Assembly (NCBI GenBank): GCA_017643845.1
Contig: JAEPMR010000028.1
Location: forward strand, 1 to 34,475
Reading direction: 5' to 3'
Source of the DNA: Marivivens sp.
GTDB lineage: Bacteria > Pseudomonadota > Alphaproteobacteria > Rhodobacterales > Rhodobacteraceae
DNA: 34,475 nt
In this document: one piece after another, positions 16,138 through 25,060 of the stretch
Layout of the letters: each line of letters opens with the position of its first letter
How positions within the stretch are numbered: position 1 is the first letter of the stretch
The notes under the pieces: generated by a model
Told to the model about the DNA's origin: nothing
The model's input: the letters and a program-made list of their open reading frames with translations, nothing else
Database searches by the model: none
Translations under genes and position numbers: made by a program

Positions 16138-16903
16138 ATCCGGTCAGCCCTCGCCGCAGCAGATTGGCAGCGGCGAAAAGGAGCACAACGAGTGTGGCAG
16201 TGCGAAAGGTCTCCTGATCAAAGCGATCCTGTATTTTCAGCCCAAGCATCATTCCAAGCGCCGCCGGTACGACCAGCGCGAGTGAGAACGGAATTGTCGC
16301 CAAATTCAAAATCCCCGATTTGATATGCGCGACCAGTAACAACACCGAGCCGAGTCCATAAACGACCCCTTGAACCCGGACATGATCCGCCTTTGGCGTA
16401 TTCAAAGCGGTTAGGTAGAGAATCGTCGGCGGCCCCCAAACACCAGACAATCCACCTGAAAGTCCGGCAATCGAAGCAACTCCCGCCTCGATTCCCACTG
16501 TCCTTCTCTGAAGCTGCGGTCGCCAGCCCAAAAGTTGAAGTGAAACAAAGAGCAGCACCGGCCCTCCAATCACGATGAAAAGTGTATTGCGCTCCAATAC
16601 TGCTACCAGTTGCGCTCCAAGTATCAGAGCAATTCCCCCAACAATCAGAAACAGCCTGAACCGCTTTGTCGTCTCCCAAGCGACAGCCGCACCCTGCCGA
16701 CCAGCCTGATGGACATTCGTAAAAAGTGTCGGAAGAATCAGCCCCGCCAGCGCAAGATCCGGGTCGAGGAAGGTCGACATCCCGGAAATCATGATGATCG
16801 GCATTGCAAACCCGACGATACCTTTCACAGTGCCCGCAAAAAAGGCAACCGCGCTTGCTGCGAAAAAAAGCTGGGCAGAAAGGGAGCCGAAGACCATATC
16901 CAT
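16136..16903 (-). CDS. Sulfite exporter TauE/SafE (TSUP) family permease
   Basis: This is a 255-residue integral membrane protein with about seven or eight hydrophobic helices. The N-terminal helix contains FFAGTVKGIVGFAMPIIM, and the repeat half has IAGLSGGLSGVWGPPTILYL. These paired glycine-rich helices with the GxxxG-x-GxP pattern are the TSUP signature. Members export or import sulfonates, sulfite, thiosulfate or organic acids, and the substrate here cannot be told. It is convergent with pckA and divergent from the methylsuccinyl-CoA dehydrogenase gene across 153 bp, so shared control with the latter is conceivable. The annotated ATG gives M-D-M; the second Met is an equally possible start. 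Confidence 0.88.
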   Translation of the reverse strand: MDMVFGSLSAQLFFAASAVAFFAGTVKGIVGFAMPIIMISGMSTFLDPDLALAGLILPTLFTNVHQAGRQGAAVAWETTKRFRLFLIVGGIALILGAQLVAVLERNTLFIVIGGPVLLFVSLQLLGWRPQLQRRTVGIEAGVASIAGLSGGLSGVWGPPTILYLTALNTPKADHVRVQGVVYGLGSVLLLVAHIKSGILNLATIPFSLALVVPAALGMMLGLKIQDRFDQETFRTATLVVLLFAAANLLRRGLTG

Positions 16904-16953
16904 AGAGGTGGTTTAGCCGCATATCTTGCACAGCGCAGCATCAATATACAGAA

Positions 16954-16983
16954 TTGGGCCAGACATTATCATGCGTCATAATG
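16954..16983 (+). promoter_or_regulatory. Candidate promoter and palindromic operator upstream of mcd
   Basis: TTGGGC (16954-16959) is followed after 17 nt by CATAAT (16977-16982, five of six to consensus). An inverted repeat CATTAT (16964-16969) - 8 nt - ATAATG (16978-16983) covers the spacer and the -10 box, a position suited to a repressor. The leader to the ATG at 17057 would be about 68 nt. A small-molecule-responsive repressor is an inference from geometry only. Confidence 0.4.
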
Positions 16984-17056
16984 GTATCTTTTTGTATTTT
17001 TGTTGCGCTGCGAATGCAAAGTGATTATTGCTGCAGTAGCAAAAGGAGTATTCACA

Positions 17057-18736
17057 ATGGCACATGACGGACAGGATTTGACGACGACGTTCCCGACCCA
17101 ACTCGACGCGCTCGTCCCGCTCTGCGCTGCGGCCGTTCCGCCTTGTGAAAAACTTCTTGAAGAAGCCATCGAACGTCTACGCGCCACCGTCACTGTCGAG
17201 GGGCGCATCTCCGCGTCGCAAATCGAGGCAAACCAGACTATGGCGCACGGCGTTGCTTGGCTCGCCACCTATGTCGAGTCCTTGCGCCAGATGGTAAATT
17301 GGGCGGATGCTCTACGAAATGATGGTCGTTTCGGCGAAATGGAGGCACTGATCCTCCAGATCGGATTCGGCGAATATCTGAACCAGATCGCAGGTGGCAT
17401 CCCGATGAGTCAGGGCGAAATCATTCGCCTCTCTGACATGGCCCTTGATGCATCCGAGCTTGAAACGGACGAAATCTCCACGCTTCGTGCCTCGGGCAAT
17501 ACGCAAGCTGCGCGCTCGCGCCTCGTTTCCTTGATCCAGGAGCGTAGTGCCGAAACCACGTTCGGCGCCACGGGCCTCGACGAAGAATTGGAAATGATCC
17601 GTGACCAGTTCCGCCGCTATGCGCTAGATCGCGTGGCCCCCAATGCACATGAGTGGCACCTGAACGACGAATTGATCCCGATGGAGATCATCGAAGAGTT
17701 GGCCGATATGGGCGTTTTCGGGCTCACCATCCCGGAAGAGTTCGGCGGCCTTGGTCTTTCGAAGGCCTCCATGTGTGTTGTCTCCGAAGAACTAAGCCGC
17801 GGCTACATTGGCGTCGGCAGCCTTGGCACCCGCTCTGAAATCGCCGCAGAGCTGATCCTTGCCGGCGGAAACCAGGAGCAAAAAGAGAAATGGCTTCCCG
17901 AACTAGCCTCAGGAGCAAAACTTCCCACCGCCGTTTTCACGGAGCCAAACACAGGCTCTGACTTGGGCGCACTCCGCACCCGCGCAATTAGGGACGAAAA
18001 TGGCGACTACAAAATTACAGGAAACAAGACCTGGATTACCCACGCTGCACGAACACATGTGATGACCCTCCTCGCTCGAACGGATCCGGAGTCGACAGAC
18101 TATCGTGGCCTTTCGATGTTCTTGGCAGAGAAGACACCCGGCACCGACGAAGCGCCCTTCCCCACCGAAGGCATGACAGGCGGCGAAATCGAAGTGCTCG
18201 GCTATCGCGGCATGAAGGAATACGAGCTTGGCTTCGACAACTTCCATGTTAAAGGCGAGAATCTGCTTGGAGGCACAGAAGGCAATGGCTTCAAACAACT
18301 GATGCAAACCTTCGAAAGCGCCCGCATCCAGACCGCCGCGCGCGCCATCGGCGTCGCTCAATCCGCGCTGGATGTCTCTCTTCAATATGCTCAGGATCGC
18401 AAGCAATTCGGCAAGTCTCTGATCGACTTTCCACGTGTCTCAGGCAAACTCGCGATGATGGCCGTCGAATTGATGATCGCGCGTCAATTGACTTATCACA
18501 GCGCGCGGGAAAAGGATGCCGACAGGCGCTGCGACCTTGAGGCAGGCATGGCAAAGCTCCTCGGTGCGCGTGTCGCCTGGGCAGCGGCGGACAACGGCCT
18601 CCAGATCCATGGTGGGAACGGCTTCGCGCTCGAATACCAGATTTCACGTATCCTTTGTGATGCGCGTATCCTAAATATCTTCGAGGGTGCCGCCGAAATT
18701 CAGGCTCAGGTCATTACGCGCCGCCTCATCGGATAG
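17057..18736 (+). CDS. mcd: (2S)-methylsuccinyl-CoA dehydrogenase (long acyl-CoA dehydrogenase)
   Basis: This FAD enzyme is assigned to oxidation of (2S)-methylsuccinyl-CoA to mesaconyl-CoA in the ethylmalonyl-CoA pathway for acetate assimilation. At 559 residues it is about 150 longer than ordinary acyl-CoA dehydrogenases. The extra N-terminal helical domain (1-160) precedes a standard core: GVFGLTIPEEFGGLGLS, the FAD/substrate loop FTEPNTGSDLGALRTRA, WITHAARTH, and RKQFGKSLIDFP. The catalytic base is Glu543 in IFEGAAEIQ. The length, the N-terminal domain and the AAEIQAQVI ending match Mcd from Rhodobacter and Paracoccus as I recall them. AAAGGAG nine bases before the ATG fixes the start. 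A generic long acyl-CoA dehydrogenase is the alternative. A perfect 12-bp palindrome GGGGCTAGCCCC lies at its stop codon. Confidence 0.85.
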   Translation: MAHDGQDLTTTFPTQLDALVPLCAAAVPPCEKLLEEAIERLRATVTVEGRISASQIEANQTMAHGVAWLATYVESLRQMVNWADALRNDGRFGEMEALILQIGFGEYLNQIAGGIPMSQGEIIRLSDMALDASELETDEISTLRASGNTQAARSRLVSLIQERSAETTFGATGLDEELEMIRDQFRRYALDRVAPNAHEWHLNDELIPMEIIEELADMGVFGLTIPEEFGGLGLSKASMCVVSEELSRGYIGVGSLGTRSEIAAELILAGGNQEQKEKWLPELASGAKLPTAVFTEPNTGSDLGALRTRAIRDENGDYKITGNKTWITHAARTHVMTLLARTDPESTDYRGLSMFLAEKTPGTDEAPFPTEGMTGGEIEVLGYRGMKEYELGFDNFHVKGENLLGGTEGNGFKQLMQTFESARIQTAARAIGVAQSALDVSLQYAQDRKQFGKSLIDFPRVSGKLAMMAVELMIARQLTYHSAREKDADRRCDLEAGMAKLLGARVAWAAADNGLQIHGGNGFALEYQISRILCDARILNIFEGAAEIQAQVITRRLIG

Positions 18737-18775
18737 GGGCTAGCCCCGTCCTCTCAAAGACGCCAAATTAGGGGC

Positions 18776-19168
18776 ATGCGACGCATGCTCCCACTCCTAC
18801 TTTCTCTGACTCTTATCGGCTGCAATGAGGATGAGAGCCCATCCGGATATGCGGGCCAAGGCGCGGAATATGTGCTTCGCGAAATCAATGGAGCCTCATA
18901 TCCCGAAAGGGCCACACTGATATTCCCTGAAGAAGGTCGAATTGCCGGCTCGGCGCCTTGCAATTCCTTTTCCGGCACTCTGCTCGCCCCTTACCCTTGG
19001 TTCGAACTTGGTCCCCTTGCCGTCACCCGGCGTGCGTGCCCGGATCTACCAGCCGAGTCCCAGTTTTTCACCGCACTGCAGCGCATGAAGCTCATTGAAT
19101 TCAGCGGCAGCGTTCTCATCCTCTCCACGACTGAGGGAGAAGAAATGATCTTTACAATAGGTGATTAA
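18776..19168 (+). CDS. META-domain lipoprotein
   Basis: This is a 130-residue predicted lipoprotein. The signal peptide ends in a lipobox LIGC with Cys16. The rest is one META/HslJ-type domain: an initial strand near [11 protein letters not shown], the typical [14 protein letters not shown] core, [13 protein letters not shown], and [11 protein letters not shown]. The GxxGCNxFxG-like and TxxAC motifs define the family, found in heat-shock and antibiotic-stress lipoproteins; the precise role is unknown. An AGGGG site sits only one base before the ATG at 18776 but ten bases before the ATG at 18785, so the fourth codon may be the real start. The stop overlaps that of the convergent recO by three bases. 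Confidence 0.85.
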   Translation: MRRMLPLLLSLTLIGCNEDESPSGYAGQGAEYVLREINGASYPERATLIFPEEGRIAGSAPCNSFSGTLLAPYPWFELGPLAVTRRACPDLPAESQFFTALQRMKLIEFSGSVLILSTTEGEEMIFTIGD

Positions 19169-19893
19169 CCAAGCCGCCCGATTGCCGAAACCAACCTGTG
19201 ACGCGCCTCCGGGAGCGCAGATTTTCCAAGCGACGCTAAAACTTTGTGCTCAAGGAAGTATCCGGTGGCCCCTAGCGCGATTACAATTTCTTGCGGCGCA
19301 CCGTCGCCTTCCCCCTTCAGAACTGGGGGCAGCGGCAGCAACCTGTCAGCCCATTCCCCGGCACCTTGCGCACTAACCGCCCGCCCCGATCTGGGCGAAA
19401 TGAAAGACAGATCTTCATTGATCCCCGTTGCTGCGCAGGCCGATAGGTCCAAACCAAAGCCCAGTTCTTCGAGCAACGCCACCTCCCACCTGAGATATGC
19501 CAAGGGCCAGAGTTCCGTATTCCCCAACAAATCCAGCAACCCCACTGTTCGCCAATACAGTCCTGGATGGTTTTCGCGCTCCGGCAGAACCGAAATCAAG
19601 AGGGACGAGACTGTCGCAACCCCTGCCAATGACAACCGATCTCCCATCGCCGCCGCTGTGCGGCTCTTGACCAGTTCGACCGTAAAACTGCCCAAATGAT
19701 CTTCGAGCCGCGCTTTCCAAGTCAAATCAAGCTGTGCGCCGGCTTGCAGGACAGGCGCCAGCTTTCGACTCGTGCCACCACGAACGACACCGGCGTGTCG
19801 CCCCAAATTCTCTGTCAAAACCTCAATTATCGCCGCCGATTCACCATGCGGACGCGCTGAGAGGAGTATGCCCTGATCCCGCCATTCGATCAT
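19165..19893 (-). CDS. recO: DNA repair protein RecO
   Basis: RecO loads RecA with RecR in the RecF recombination pathway. It is 242 residues long. The N-terminal OB-fold starts [19 protein letters not shown] and includes [10 protein letters not shown]; the C-terminal helical part contains [22 protein letters not shown]. The four zinc-binding cysteines seen in many RecO proteins are mostly absent here, which is usual for alphaproteobacterial members. It is the last gene of the rpoZ-to-recO run, 42 bp after DUF1491, and its TAA shares bases with the stop of the convergent META gene. No hairpin-plus-T terminator was seen at this end. Confidence 0.95.
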   Translation of the reverse strand: MIEWRDQGILLSARPHGESAAIIEVLTENLGRHAGVVRGGTSRKLAPVLQAGAQLDLTWKARLEDHLGSFTVELVKSRTAAAMGDRLSLAGVATVSSLLISVLPERENHPGLYWRTVGLLDLLGNTELWPLAYLRWEVALLEELGFGLDLSACAATGINEDLSFISPRSGRAVSAQGAGEWADRLLPLPPVLKGEGDGAPQEIVIALGATGYFLEHKVLASLGKSALPEARHRLVSAIGRLG

Positions 19894-19935
19894 CTGCGCA
19901 TCTGGCCACGCATCTTCCTCGCTGGCAAGCGCATG

Positions 19936-20262
19936 CTACTCTAGCCCCTCTTCGCCCAGAAGATGACGCCCGTCACGGTCCTCGACTTCAATCACCCACA
20001 GATCTCTGTCAAATTCTCGCTGCCTCTGGATCGACGCATCAACATCCGCCTCTGGGCCCGACGCGAGTTCCATCCACTTTCGAGCGCCTGTCATCAAATC
20101 GACGCTCCGTTGAAAGGCGGCCGCCTTCCCATCCAATGTGTTCAGCTTCACGAGCACAGCGCCCGCAGTCGCATCGCCGCGCGCGACGACAAACGCAGGA
20201 ATAGTCAACGCCCGCAGCCGCGCAATATACGCGGAAACCCAGACATCCGCCGTTAGCCTCAA
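19936..20262 (-). CDS. DUF1491 family protein
   Basis: This is a 108-residue cytoplasmic protein of unknown function. It begins MRLTADVWVSAYIARLRA and carries GAVLVKLNTLDG, RKWMELA and a C-terminal RDLWVIEVEDRDGRHLL. This pattern and the location between era and recO match DUF1491, found in alphaproteobacteria. The start codon is TTG, overlapping the era stop as TTGA; it is supported because the family-typical first residues begin exactly there and no ATG or GTG lies at a useful place downstream. Translation is therefore likely to depend on termination of era. No catalytic motif is visible. Confidence 0.85.
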   Translation of the reverse strand: MRLTADVWVSAYIARLRALTIPAFVVARGDATAGAVLVKLNTLDGKAAAFQRSVDLMTGARKWMELASGPEADVDASIQRQREFDRDLWVIEVEDRDGRHLLGEEGLE

Positions 20263-21167
20263 GAATTTCCGTCCCTGAAATCCAGCCCCATCTCCGAATA
20301 GCGCTCGGCCTCTTCCAGCCAGTTCGGGCGGACTTTGACCTGAAGAAAGAGGTGGACCTTCCGTCCGAGAAACTCCTCCAGCTCCTCTCGCGCTGCCTTC
20401 GACACAGCTTTCACAGTTTCGCCCTTCTTGCCGAGAACAATGCCTTTGTGGCCGTCACGGGCGACATAAATCACCTGATCAATCCGCGCCGACCCATCGC
20501 CACGCTCTTCCCAATTCTCGGTTTCGACAGTCAACTGATACGGGAGCTCCTGATGAAGTCTCAGGGTCAGTTTTTCCCGCGTCATCTCCGCCGCGATCAT
20601 CCTCAGCGGCAGATCGGCGATCTGATCTTCTGGATAAAGCCATGGTCCCTCAGGCATCTCGCCAGCCAACCAAGCTTTTAGGTCCGCGCAGCCATAACCC
20701 TTTTCGGCCGAAATCATGAACGTCTGCGTAAATGGATAAGCCGCGTTCAAATCTTCTGTAAGCTTGAGCAATACCTCACTTTGAACACGGTCAATCTTGT
20801 TAATCGCCAGCGCCACCTTCGCGCGGCCCGTGCGCTCTGCCAGAGCATCCAAAATAGCGCGGACGCCATCCGTGATGCCACGGTGTGCCTCGACAAGGAG
20901 CACAACAACATCCGCATCAGCTACGCCGCTCCACGCCGCCGCGATCATAGCGCGGTCAAGACGTCTGCGCGGGCGGAACAAACCGGGCGTATCGACCAGA
21001 ACCAACTGCGCATCGCCCTCCAGTGCCACGCCGCGAATTCGGGCACGAGTTGTCTGGACTTTATGCGTAACGATTGAAACTTTTGCCCCGACCATCCAAT
21101 TGGTCAGTGTCGATTTCCCTGCATTGGGTTCGCCAATCAAAGCGACAAATCCGGCCCGTGTGGTCAT
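20259..21167 (-). CDS. era: GTPase Era
   Basis: Era is an essential GTPase that binds 16S rRNA 3' ends and assists 30S assembly. It is 302 residues long from the chosen ATG (complement of 21165-21167). Motifs are G1 GEPNAGKST (about 12-20), the switch with TTRARIRG, G3 DTPGLF, G4 NKID, G5 SAEKGYG, and a C-terminal KH domain containing IVLGKKGETVKAV. An in-frame TTG overlapping the rnc stop (TTGA at 21218-21221) would add 18 residues; the ATG gives the usual Era length and N-terminus, so it is preferred. It is coupled downstream to DUF1491. Confidence 0.96.
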   Translation of the reverse strand: MTTRAGFVALIGEPNAGKSTLTNWMVGAKVSIVTHKVQTTRARIRGVALEGDAQLVLVDTPGLFRPRRRLDRAMIAAAWSGVADADVVVLLVEAHRGITDGVRAILDALAERTGRAKVALAINKIDRVQSEVLLKLTEDLNAAYPFTQTFMISAEKGYGCADLKAWLAGEMPEGPWLYPEDQIADLPLRMIAAEMTREKLTLRLHQELPYQLTVETENWEERGDGSARIDQVIYVARDGHKGIVLGKKGETVKAVSKAAREELEEFLGRKVHLFLQVKVRPNWLEEAERYSEMGLDFRDGNS

Positions 21168-21217
21168 TGTCGGTCTACTTTCTCTTTCGTACACGGCACT
21201 CAAACCGCGAATTTCGG

Positions 21218-21907
21218 TCAATTTTTCGATGTTTGGAGTCGTGTCAACATTGCCCGCGCAGCAGCTTGCTCGGCTTGCCGCTTCGAGCCCGCACTGCCAC
21301 TCTCACTTTCACCGGACGACAGATGCACGACAATGGTGAATACCGGCTGATGATCCGGTCCGGATCGCGCGGTTTCCTCATATTTCGGAGGTCCGTCACC
21401 ACGGGCCTGCACCCACTCCTGCAGCGCTGTCTTAGGGTCTCTGGCATCGTCCTCCACACTGTCGATCCTGTCACCCCAGAGACGGAGAACTAGCTGGCGC
21501 GCCGCCGCAAATCCTGCATCACGATAGACAGCGGCAATTGTCGCTTCCATCGCATCGCCCAGCAGCGCGTCTTTCCGCCGCCCACCGGATTTCATCTCTG
21601 AGCGCCCCAGCTTCAAGACAGCTCCCAGATCAATCTCGCGCGCGACAGCAGCACAGGTCTCTTTACGCACCAGCGCATTGAACCGCGGCGCCAGAACGCC
21701 TTCCGCCGCCCCCTTGTCCGCCTCAAAAAGCGCCTCGGCCATGACCAGCCCAAGAACTCTGTCACCCAAAAACTCGAGCCGCTGGTTGTTATCCCGATGC
21801 GGCGAGGTCATCGACGGGTGCGTCAGCGCCCGCACCAGAAGCTCTGGGTCTTTGAACTGGTGCCCCAAACGCTCTGAAAAAGCCTGGAGCTCTCGCGAAA
21901 TTTTCAT
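21218..21907 (-). CDS. rnc: Ribonuclease III
   Basis: RNase III cleaves double-stranded RNA, including rRNA precursors. It is 229 residues long. The nuclease signature is [13 protein letters not shown] with Glu45 and Asp49; the second metal site has Asp118 and Glu121 in [16 protein letters not shown]. The C-terminal double-stranded RNA-binding domain runs from about 150 to 225 with [15 protein letters not shown] and [15 protein letters not shown]. In the family consensus NERLEFLGDAVL, the first Glu is Gln and the Ala before VL is Arg; neither is a catalytic residue. The ATG overlaps the stop of the upstream signal-peptidase fusion (ATGA). Confidence 0.96.
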   Translation of the reverse strand: MKISRELQAFSERLGHQFKDPELLVRALTHPSMTSPHRDNNQRLEFLGDRVLGLVMAEALFEADKGAAEGVLAPRFNALVRKETCAAVAREIDLGAVLKLGRSEMKSGGRRKDALLGDAMEATIAAVYRDAGFAAARQLVLRLWGDRIDSVEDDARDPKTALQEWVQARGDGPPKYEETARSGPDHQPVFTIVVHLSSGESESGSAGSKRQAEQAAARAMLTRLQTSKN

Positions 21908-22947
21908 CGGACGGCCTCCAGAAACCGGTCCCATCTTAGCGCCCAAACCGCCCACGCGGTGGACCCATCTATCGAAAACAGCACCCGCCTGACATGCCCG
22001 ACCAATTCCTCTTGCGGTACAAGCCCGACACCACCCGCCCCCCGGGCGACGCGGCTATCGGTTGAATTGTCCCGATTGTCTCCCAATACGAGGACGTGTC
22101 CCTCGGGGACGGTTATTTCAGCGGTATTGTCCAGTGCGGTTTCCCCGATATTGAGTACTTCATACTGTCGTCCAGATGGCAAGGTTTCCACAAACAACCG
22201 CTTTTCACACATCGCCCCCGTACCGACAGCCCCATTATAGCACCGCGGGAACAGACCCAAAGGCCCCTGTTTCACCATCTCTTCACGGAAGAGACCCGCG
22301 TCCACCTGCCGGATCAACTCCCCGTTTAAGAACACCTCACCATCCCGCAACTGAACTTGATCACCAGGGAGGCCGATAGCCCTTTTGACCAACATTGCTC
22401 CCTGTTCGGCACCATAGAAGACGATCACATCCCCGCGCTCAGGCAGCTTTCTGTCAACGGTCGCGACAACATAATCCCCCACGAGCAAGGCAGGTTTCAT
22501 GCTGCCTGTCGGTATGGTGAACGGTGTCCAGAAAACGCGCGACGCCATCACCACGGCAAGGAAAATGGACAACAAGAATCCAATGGAGCGCGCCACCGAA
22601 AGCTCGGCATTCGGGCGAGAAAAACTTGGACCTTTCAACAGCAAATAGATCCACAAAGGGACAGCCGTATAGGGCACCAGCGCCGCCCAGACCCACCAGC
22701 CGGACCGCCCGGCATCGTTAAGTCGCCGCATCACATGGCCGATCTGCGGAACCGTTAATAACGCAAGTATCAGGATCAGCAGGGCATCCACCCAACGCGG
22801 AAAGCGGGAATAGAGCTGGCCGAAAACGAACACCACCGAAGGCAGCACCGTCACCAGAAACACGACGAAAAACTGGAGCCGCCCCGTCCGGCCGCTCCAG
22901 TCAAAGCCCGCAAAAATCAGGCGCAGCGGATTGAGTGTCGCGCGCAT
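21904..22947 (-). CDS. lepB: DUF805-signal peptidase I fusion (second LepB)
   Basis: This is a 347-residue inner-membrane protein. Residues 10-130 form a multi-helix N-terminal domain that resembles DUF805: it opens with [13 protein letters not shown] and contains [17 protein letters not shown]. Residues 120-140 are a transmembrane helix leading into a peptidase S26 domain. The serine-lysine dyad is present: Ser149 in IPTGSMKP and Lys188 in [23 protein letters not shown] is also conserved. It should therefore be an active leader peptidase that removes signal peptides at the periplasmic face. It is 12 bp after a canonical lepB and coupled to rnc. The role of the extra membrane domain is unknown. 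Confidence 0.88.
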   Translation of the reverse strand: MRATLNPLRLIFAGFDWSGRTGRLQFFVVFLVTVLPSVVFVFGQLYSRFPRWVDALLILILALLTVPQIGHVMRRLNDAGRSGWWVWAALVPYTAVPLWIYLLLKGPSFSRPNAELSVARSIGFLLSIFLAVVMASRVFWTPFTIPTGSMKPALLVGDYVVATVDRKLPERGDVIVFYGAEQGAMLVKRAIGLPGDQVQLRDGEVFLNGELIRQVDAGLFREEMVKQGPLGLFPRCYNGAVGTGAMCEKRLFVETLPSGRQYEVLNIGETALDNTAEITVPEGHVLVLGDNRDNSTDSRVARGAGGVGLVPQEELVGHVRRVLFSIDGSTAWAVWALRWDRFLEAVR

Positions 22948-22959
22948 GGCCTAGCTGCC

Positions 22960-23808
22960 CTAGTCAATCGGATGGAAAAACCGGTCGCTCCGCCACGTCC
23001 AGAAGGCCAGCATAGACCGCCCTGCCGACGAGAACATCACCCGATCCGCACGCCCCACAATATCTTCATATGGGACGACACCGACACCGTTATTTTCTTG
23101 AAACACACGGCTGTCAGTCGAGTTGTCGCGGTTGTCCCCCATAAAGAAATAGTGACCGGCCGGAACCTCGAAAACACCAGTATTGTCGGTCTCCCGTGTC
23201 ATGAAGTTCAGGACAGAGTGGCTCACGCCGTTCGGCAATGTCTCGATATACTTTTCCTTGCTGCACACCTGCCCCTGAGCGGGTCGGATCCCGCCAATGC
23301 ACATCGGGAATTGTCCCTGCGGCCCTTGGCGTTCCATGACTTCCTCGAATGTGCCGTCTGGCACGAGTCCAACCGGCTCATCGTTGATATGCAGCACGCC
23401 ATTCCGCATGGCGATCCGATCACCCGGCATCCCGACCAAACGTTTGATAAAATCCAGTCCCGTCACAGGATGGCGAAACACGACAACATCGCCACGTTCC
23501 GGCTCGGATCCTAAAATCCGGTCATTATCGCCCTTTAAAAATCCACAGAAATCTTCGGCATCAATATCAATACCGATAGATGGCAAGCGGATCGAAGGGC
23601 ATGACGCATAGGAATAGCCGTAGGCCATCTTGTTCACGAATAGGAAATCCCCGATCAGCAAAGTGTCCTTCATGGAGCCTGACGGGATCCAAAATGGCTG
23701 GAAGAAAAGCGTCCGAAACACGCCCGCGATCAAAAGTGCGTAGACAACGGTCTTGACCGTTTCCTTCACACTTTCCCAAACGCCACCGCCCGTGGTCTCT
23801 TCGCTCAT
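22960..23808 (-). CDS. lepB: Signal peptidase I
   Basis: This is the canonical leader peptidase, which removes signal peptides from exported proteins. It is 282 residues long with a single N-terminal transmembrane helix (about 18-40), catalytic Ser45 in IPSGSMKDTLLIGD, catalytic Lys122 in DFIKRLVGMPGD, and the [11 protein letters not shown] box near the C-terminus. An insertion of about 35 residues between the two catalytic boxes contains two cysteines (YSYASCPSI and EDFCGF). It follows acpS in the operon after 69 bp and has an AGGAAG ribosome site. Two adjacent signal peptidases are present; this one lacks the DUF805 region. Confidence 0.96.
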   Translation of the reverse strand: MSEETTGGGVWESVKETVKTVVYALLIAGVFRTLFFQPFWIPSGSMKDTLLIGDFLFVNKMAYGYSYASCPSIRLPSIGIDIDAEDFCGFLKGDNDRILGSEPERGDVVVFRHPVTGLDFIKRLVGMPGDRIAMRNGVLHINDEPVGLVPDGTFEEVMERQGPQGQFPMCIGGIRPAQGQVCSKEKYIETLPNGVSHSVLNFMTRETDNTGVFEVPAGHYFFMGDNRDNSTDSRVFQENNGVGVVPYEDIVGRADRVMFSSAGRSMLAFWTWRSDRFFHPID

Positions 23809-23877
23809 TTCCAGCTTCCTTTTTCGATTATCCGTGCTTCATGGGCGCGCATCGGGCGCGAGTCAAGCAAACGCCCC

Positions 23878-24285
23878 TCACGCTTTCGGTAACGGTCGTG
23901 CCTCAATCACCACAAAAGCTTGCGCCCAGGGATGATCGTCCGTCAGCGTCACATGGATAATGGCCTCATGCCCCTCTGGCGTCATGCTGTCGAGACGCTC
24001 CTTCGCCCACCCTGTGACCTGCATCACAGGCTGACCGCTCCGCAGGTTACTCACCGCCATATCTTTCCAGGCAATGCCCATCCGCAGGCCAGTCCCCAGC
24101 GCTTTCGAGCATGCCTCTTTTGCCGCCCAGCGCTTTGCATAAGTGCCCGCTACATCTCGGCGTCGCTCTGCCTTGCGCTGTTCGACCTCGGTAAAGACCC
24201 TGTTTCGAAACCGGTCGCCAAATCGGTCGAGCGTGCCTTGAATGCGCTCGATATTCGCTAGATCAGTTCCGATGCCAAGAATCAT
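23878..24285 (-). CDS. acpS: Holo-[acyl-carrier-protein] synthase
   Basis: AcpS transfers 4'-phosphopantetheine from CoA to apo-ACP, activating fatty-acid synthesis. It is 135 residues long. The start [15 protein letters not shown] has the metal-binding Asp8; [16 protein letters not shown] contains the second metal ligand Glu57. It is separated from pdxJ by five bases, the common pdxJ-acpS pairing of Proteobacteria. The protein is slightly longer than E. coli AcpS, mainly at the C-terminus. Confidence 0.97.
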   Translation of the reverse strand: MILGIGTDLANIERIQGTLDRFGDRFRNRVFTEVEQRKAERRRDVAGTYAKRWAAKEACSKALGTGLRMGIAWKDMAVSNLRSGQPVMQVTGWAKERLDSMTPEGHEAIIHVTLTDDHPWAQAFVVIEARPLPKA

Positions 24286-24290
24286 TGGGG

Positions 24291-25034
24291 TCAGCTGCTC
24301 CGCGCTTCGACCATCAATCGACGCATCTCAGTTATCGCAGGCCCCAGACCACGGAAAATCGCCTCACCAATCAGAAAATGACCGATGTTCAGCTCCATGA
24401 CTTCCGGCAGCGCCGCGATCGGCTTTACCGTGTCATACGCGAGACCATGGCCTGCGTGAACCTCTAGCCCCAGAGAATGCGCAAAACCGGCCATCTCTGT
24501 CAGAGCGGCCAGCTCTCGATCCCTCGCATCAAATCTACCCTCCGAATGCGCGTCACAATATGCGCCGGTGTGCAACTCCACAACTTCCGCACCAATCCGC
24601 GCCGCCGCCTCGATCTGAGACCTGTCCGCCGCAATAAAGATCGACACACGACACCCAGCCTCCCGCAAAGGCGCGATAAAATGCGCAAGACGGTTTTCCT
24701 CGCGGGCAACCTCCAGCCCGCCCTCCGTCGTGCGCTCTTCGCGCTTTTCAGGGACGATACAAACCGCATGAGGTCGATGGCGCAACGCAATTGCCTGCAT
24801 CTCATCCGTCGCGGCCATCTCGAAATTCAAAGGCACACTCAGCGTGTCCATCAATGCTTCGATATCCGCGTCGGTAATATGGCGGCGATCCTCTCGCAAA
24901 TGGGCAGTTATGCCGTCTGCGCCTGCCTCTTCTGCTATCTTCGCCGCACGTTGCGGATCAGGATAGGCGCCACCGCGCGCATTGCGAACGGTCGCCACAT
25001 GATCAATATTCACACCAAGACGCTGCTTTTCCAT
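24291..25034 (-). CDS. pdxJ: Pyridoxine 5'-phosphate synthase
   Basis: PdxJ condenses 1-deoxyxylulose 5-phosphate with 3-amino-2-oxopropyl phosphate to make pyridoxine 5'-phosphate, in the DXP-dependent vitamin B6 route. It is 247 residues long, a TIM barrel. Conserved segments are [15 protein letters not shown] near the start, [39 protein letters not shown] and [14 protein letters not shown]. The ATG complementary to 25032-25034 was chosen because a GGAGG site precedes it by five bases; an ATG four codons upstream is inside that site's region and less likely. pdxA is not in the window. Confidence 0.97.
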   Translation of the reverse strand: MEKQRLGVNIDHVATVRNARGGAYPDPQRAAKIAEEAGADGITAHLREDRRHITDADIEALMDTLSVPLNFEMAATDEMQAIALRHRPHAVCIVPEKREERTTEGGLEVAREENRLAHFIAPLREAGCRVSIFIAADRSQIEAAARIGAEVVELHTGAYCDAHSEGRFDARDRELAALTEMAGFAHSLGLEVHAGHGLAYDTVKPIAALPEVMELNIGHFLIGEAIFRGLGPAITEMRRLMVEARSS

Positions 25035-25060
25035 TCGTGCCTCCATTCTGACTGCACGAC

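Noticed and set aside
17000-17040. TTTGCAAA-type short-chain-acyl regulator site upstream of mcd
   Set aside because: The sequence TTGCGCTGCGAATGCAAA only loosely resembles the half-sites, and spacing and symmetry are poor.
18736-18747. Perfect palindrome GGGGCTAGCCCC at the mcd stop as a terminator
   Set aside because: It is self-complementary with no loop room and no T-run follows. It may be a binding site or chance, and only 28 bp separate it from the META gene, which may be co-transcribed.
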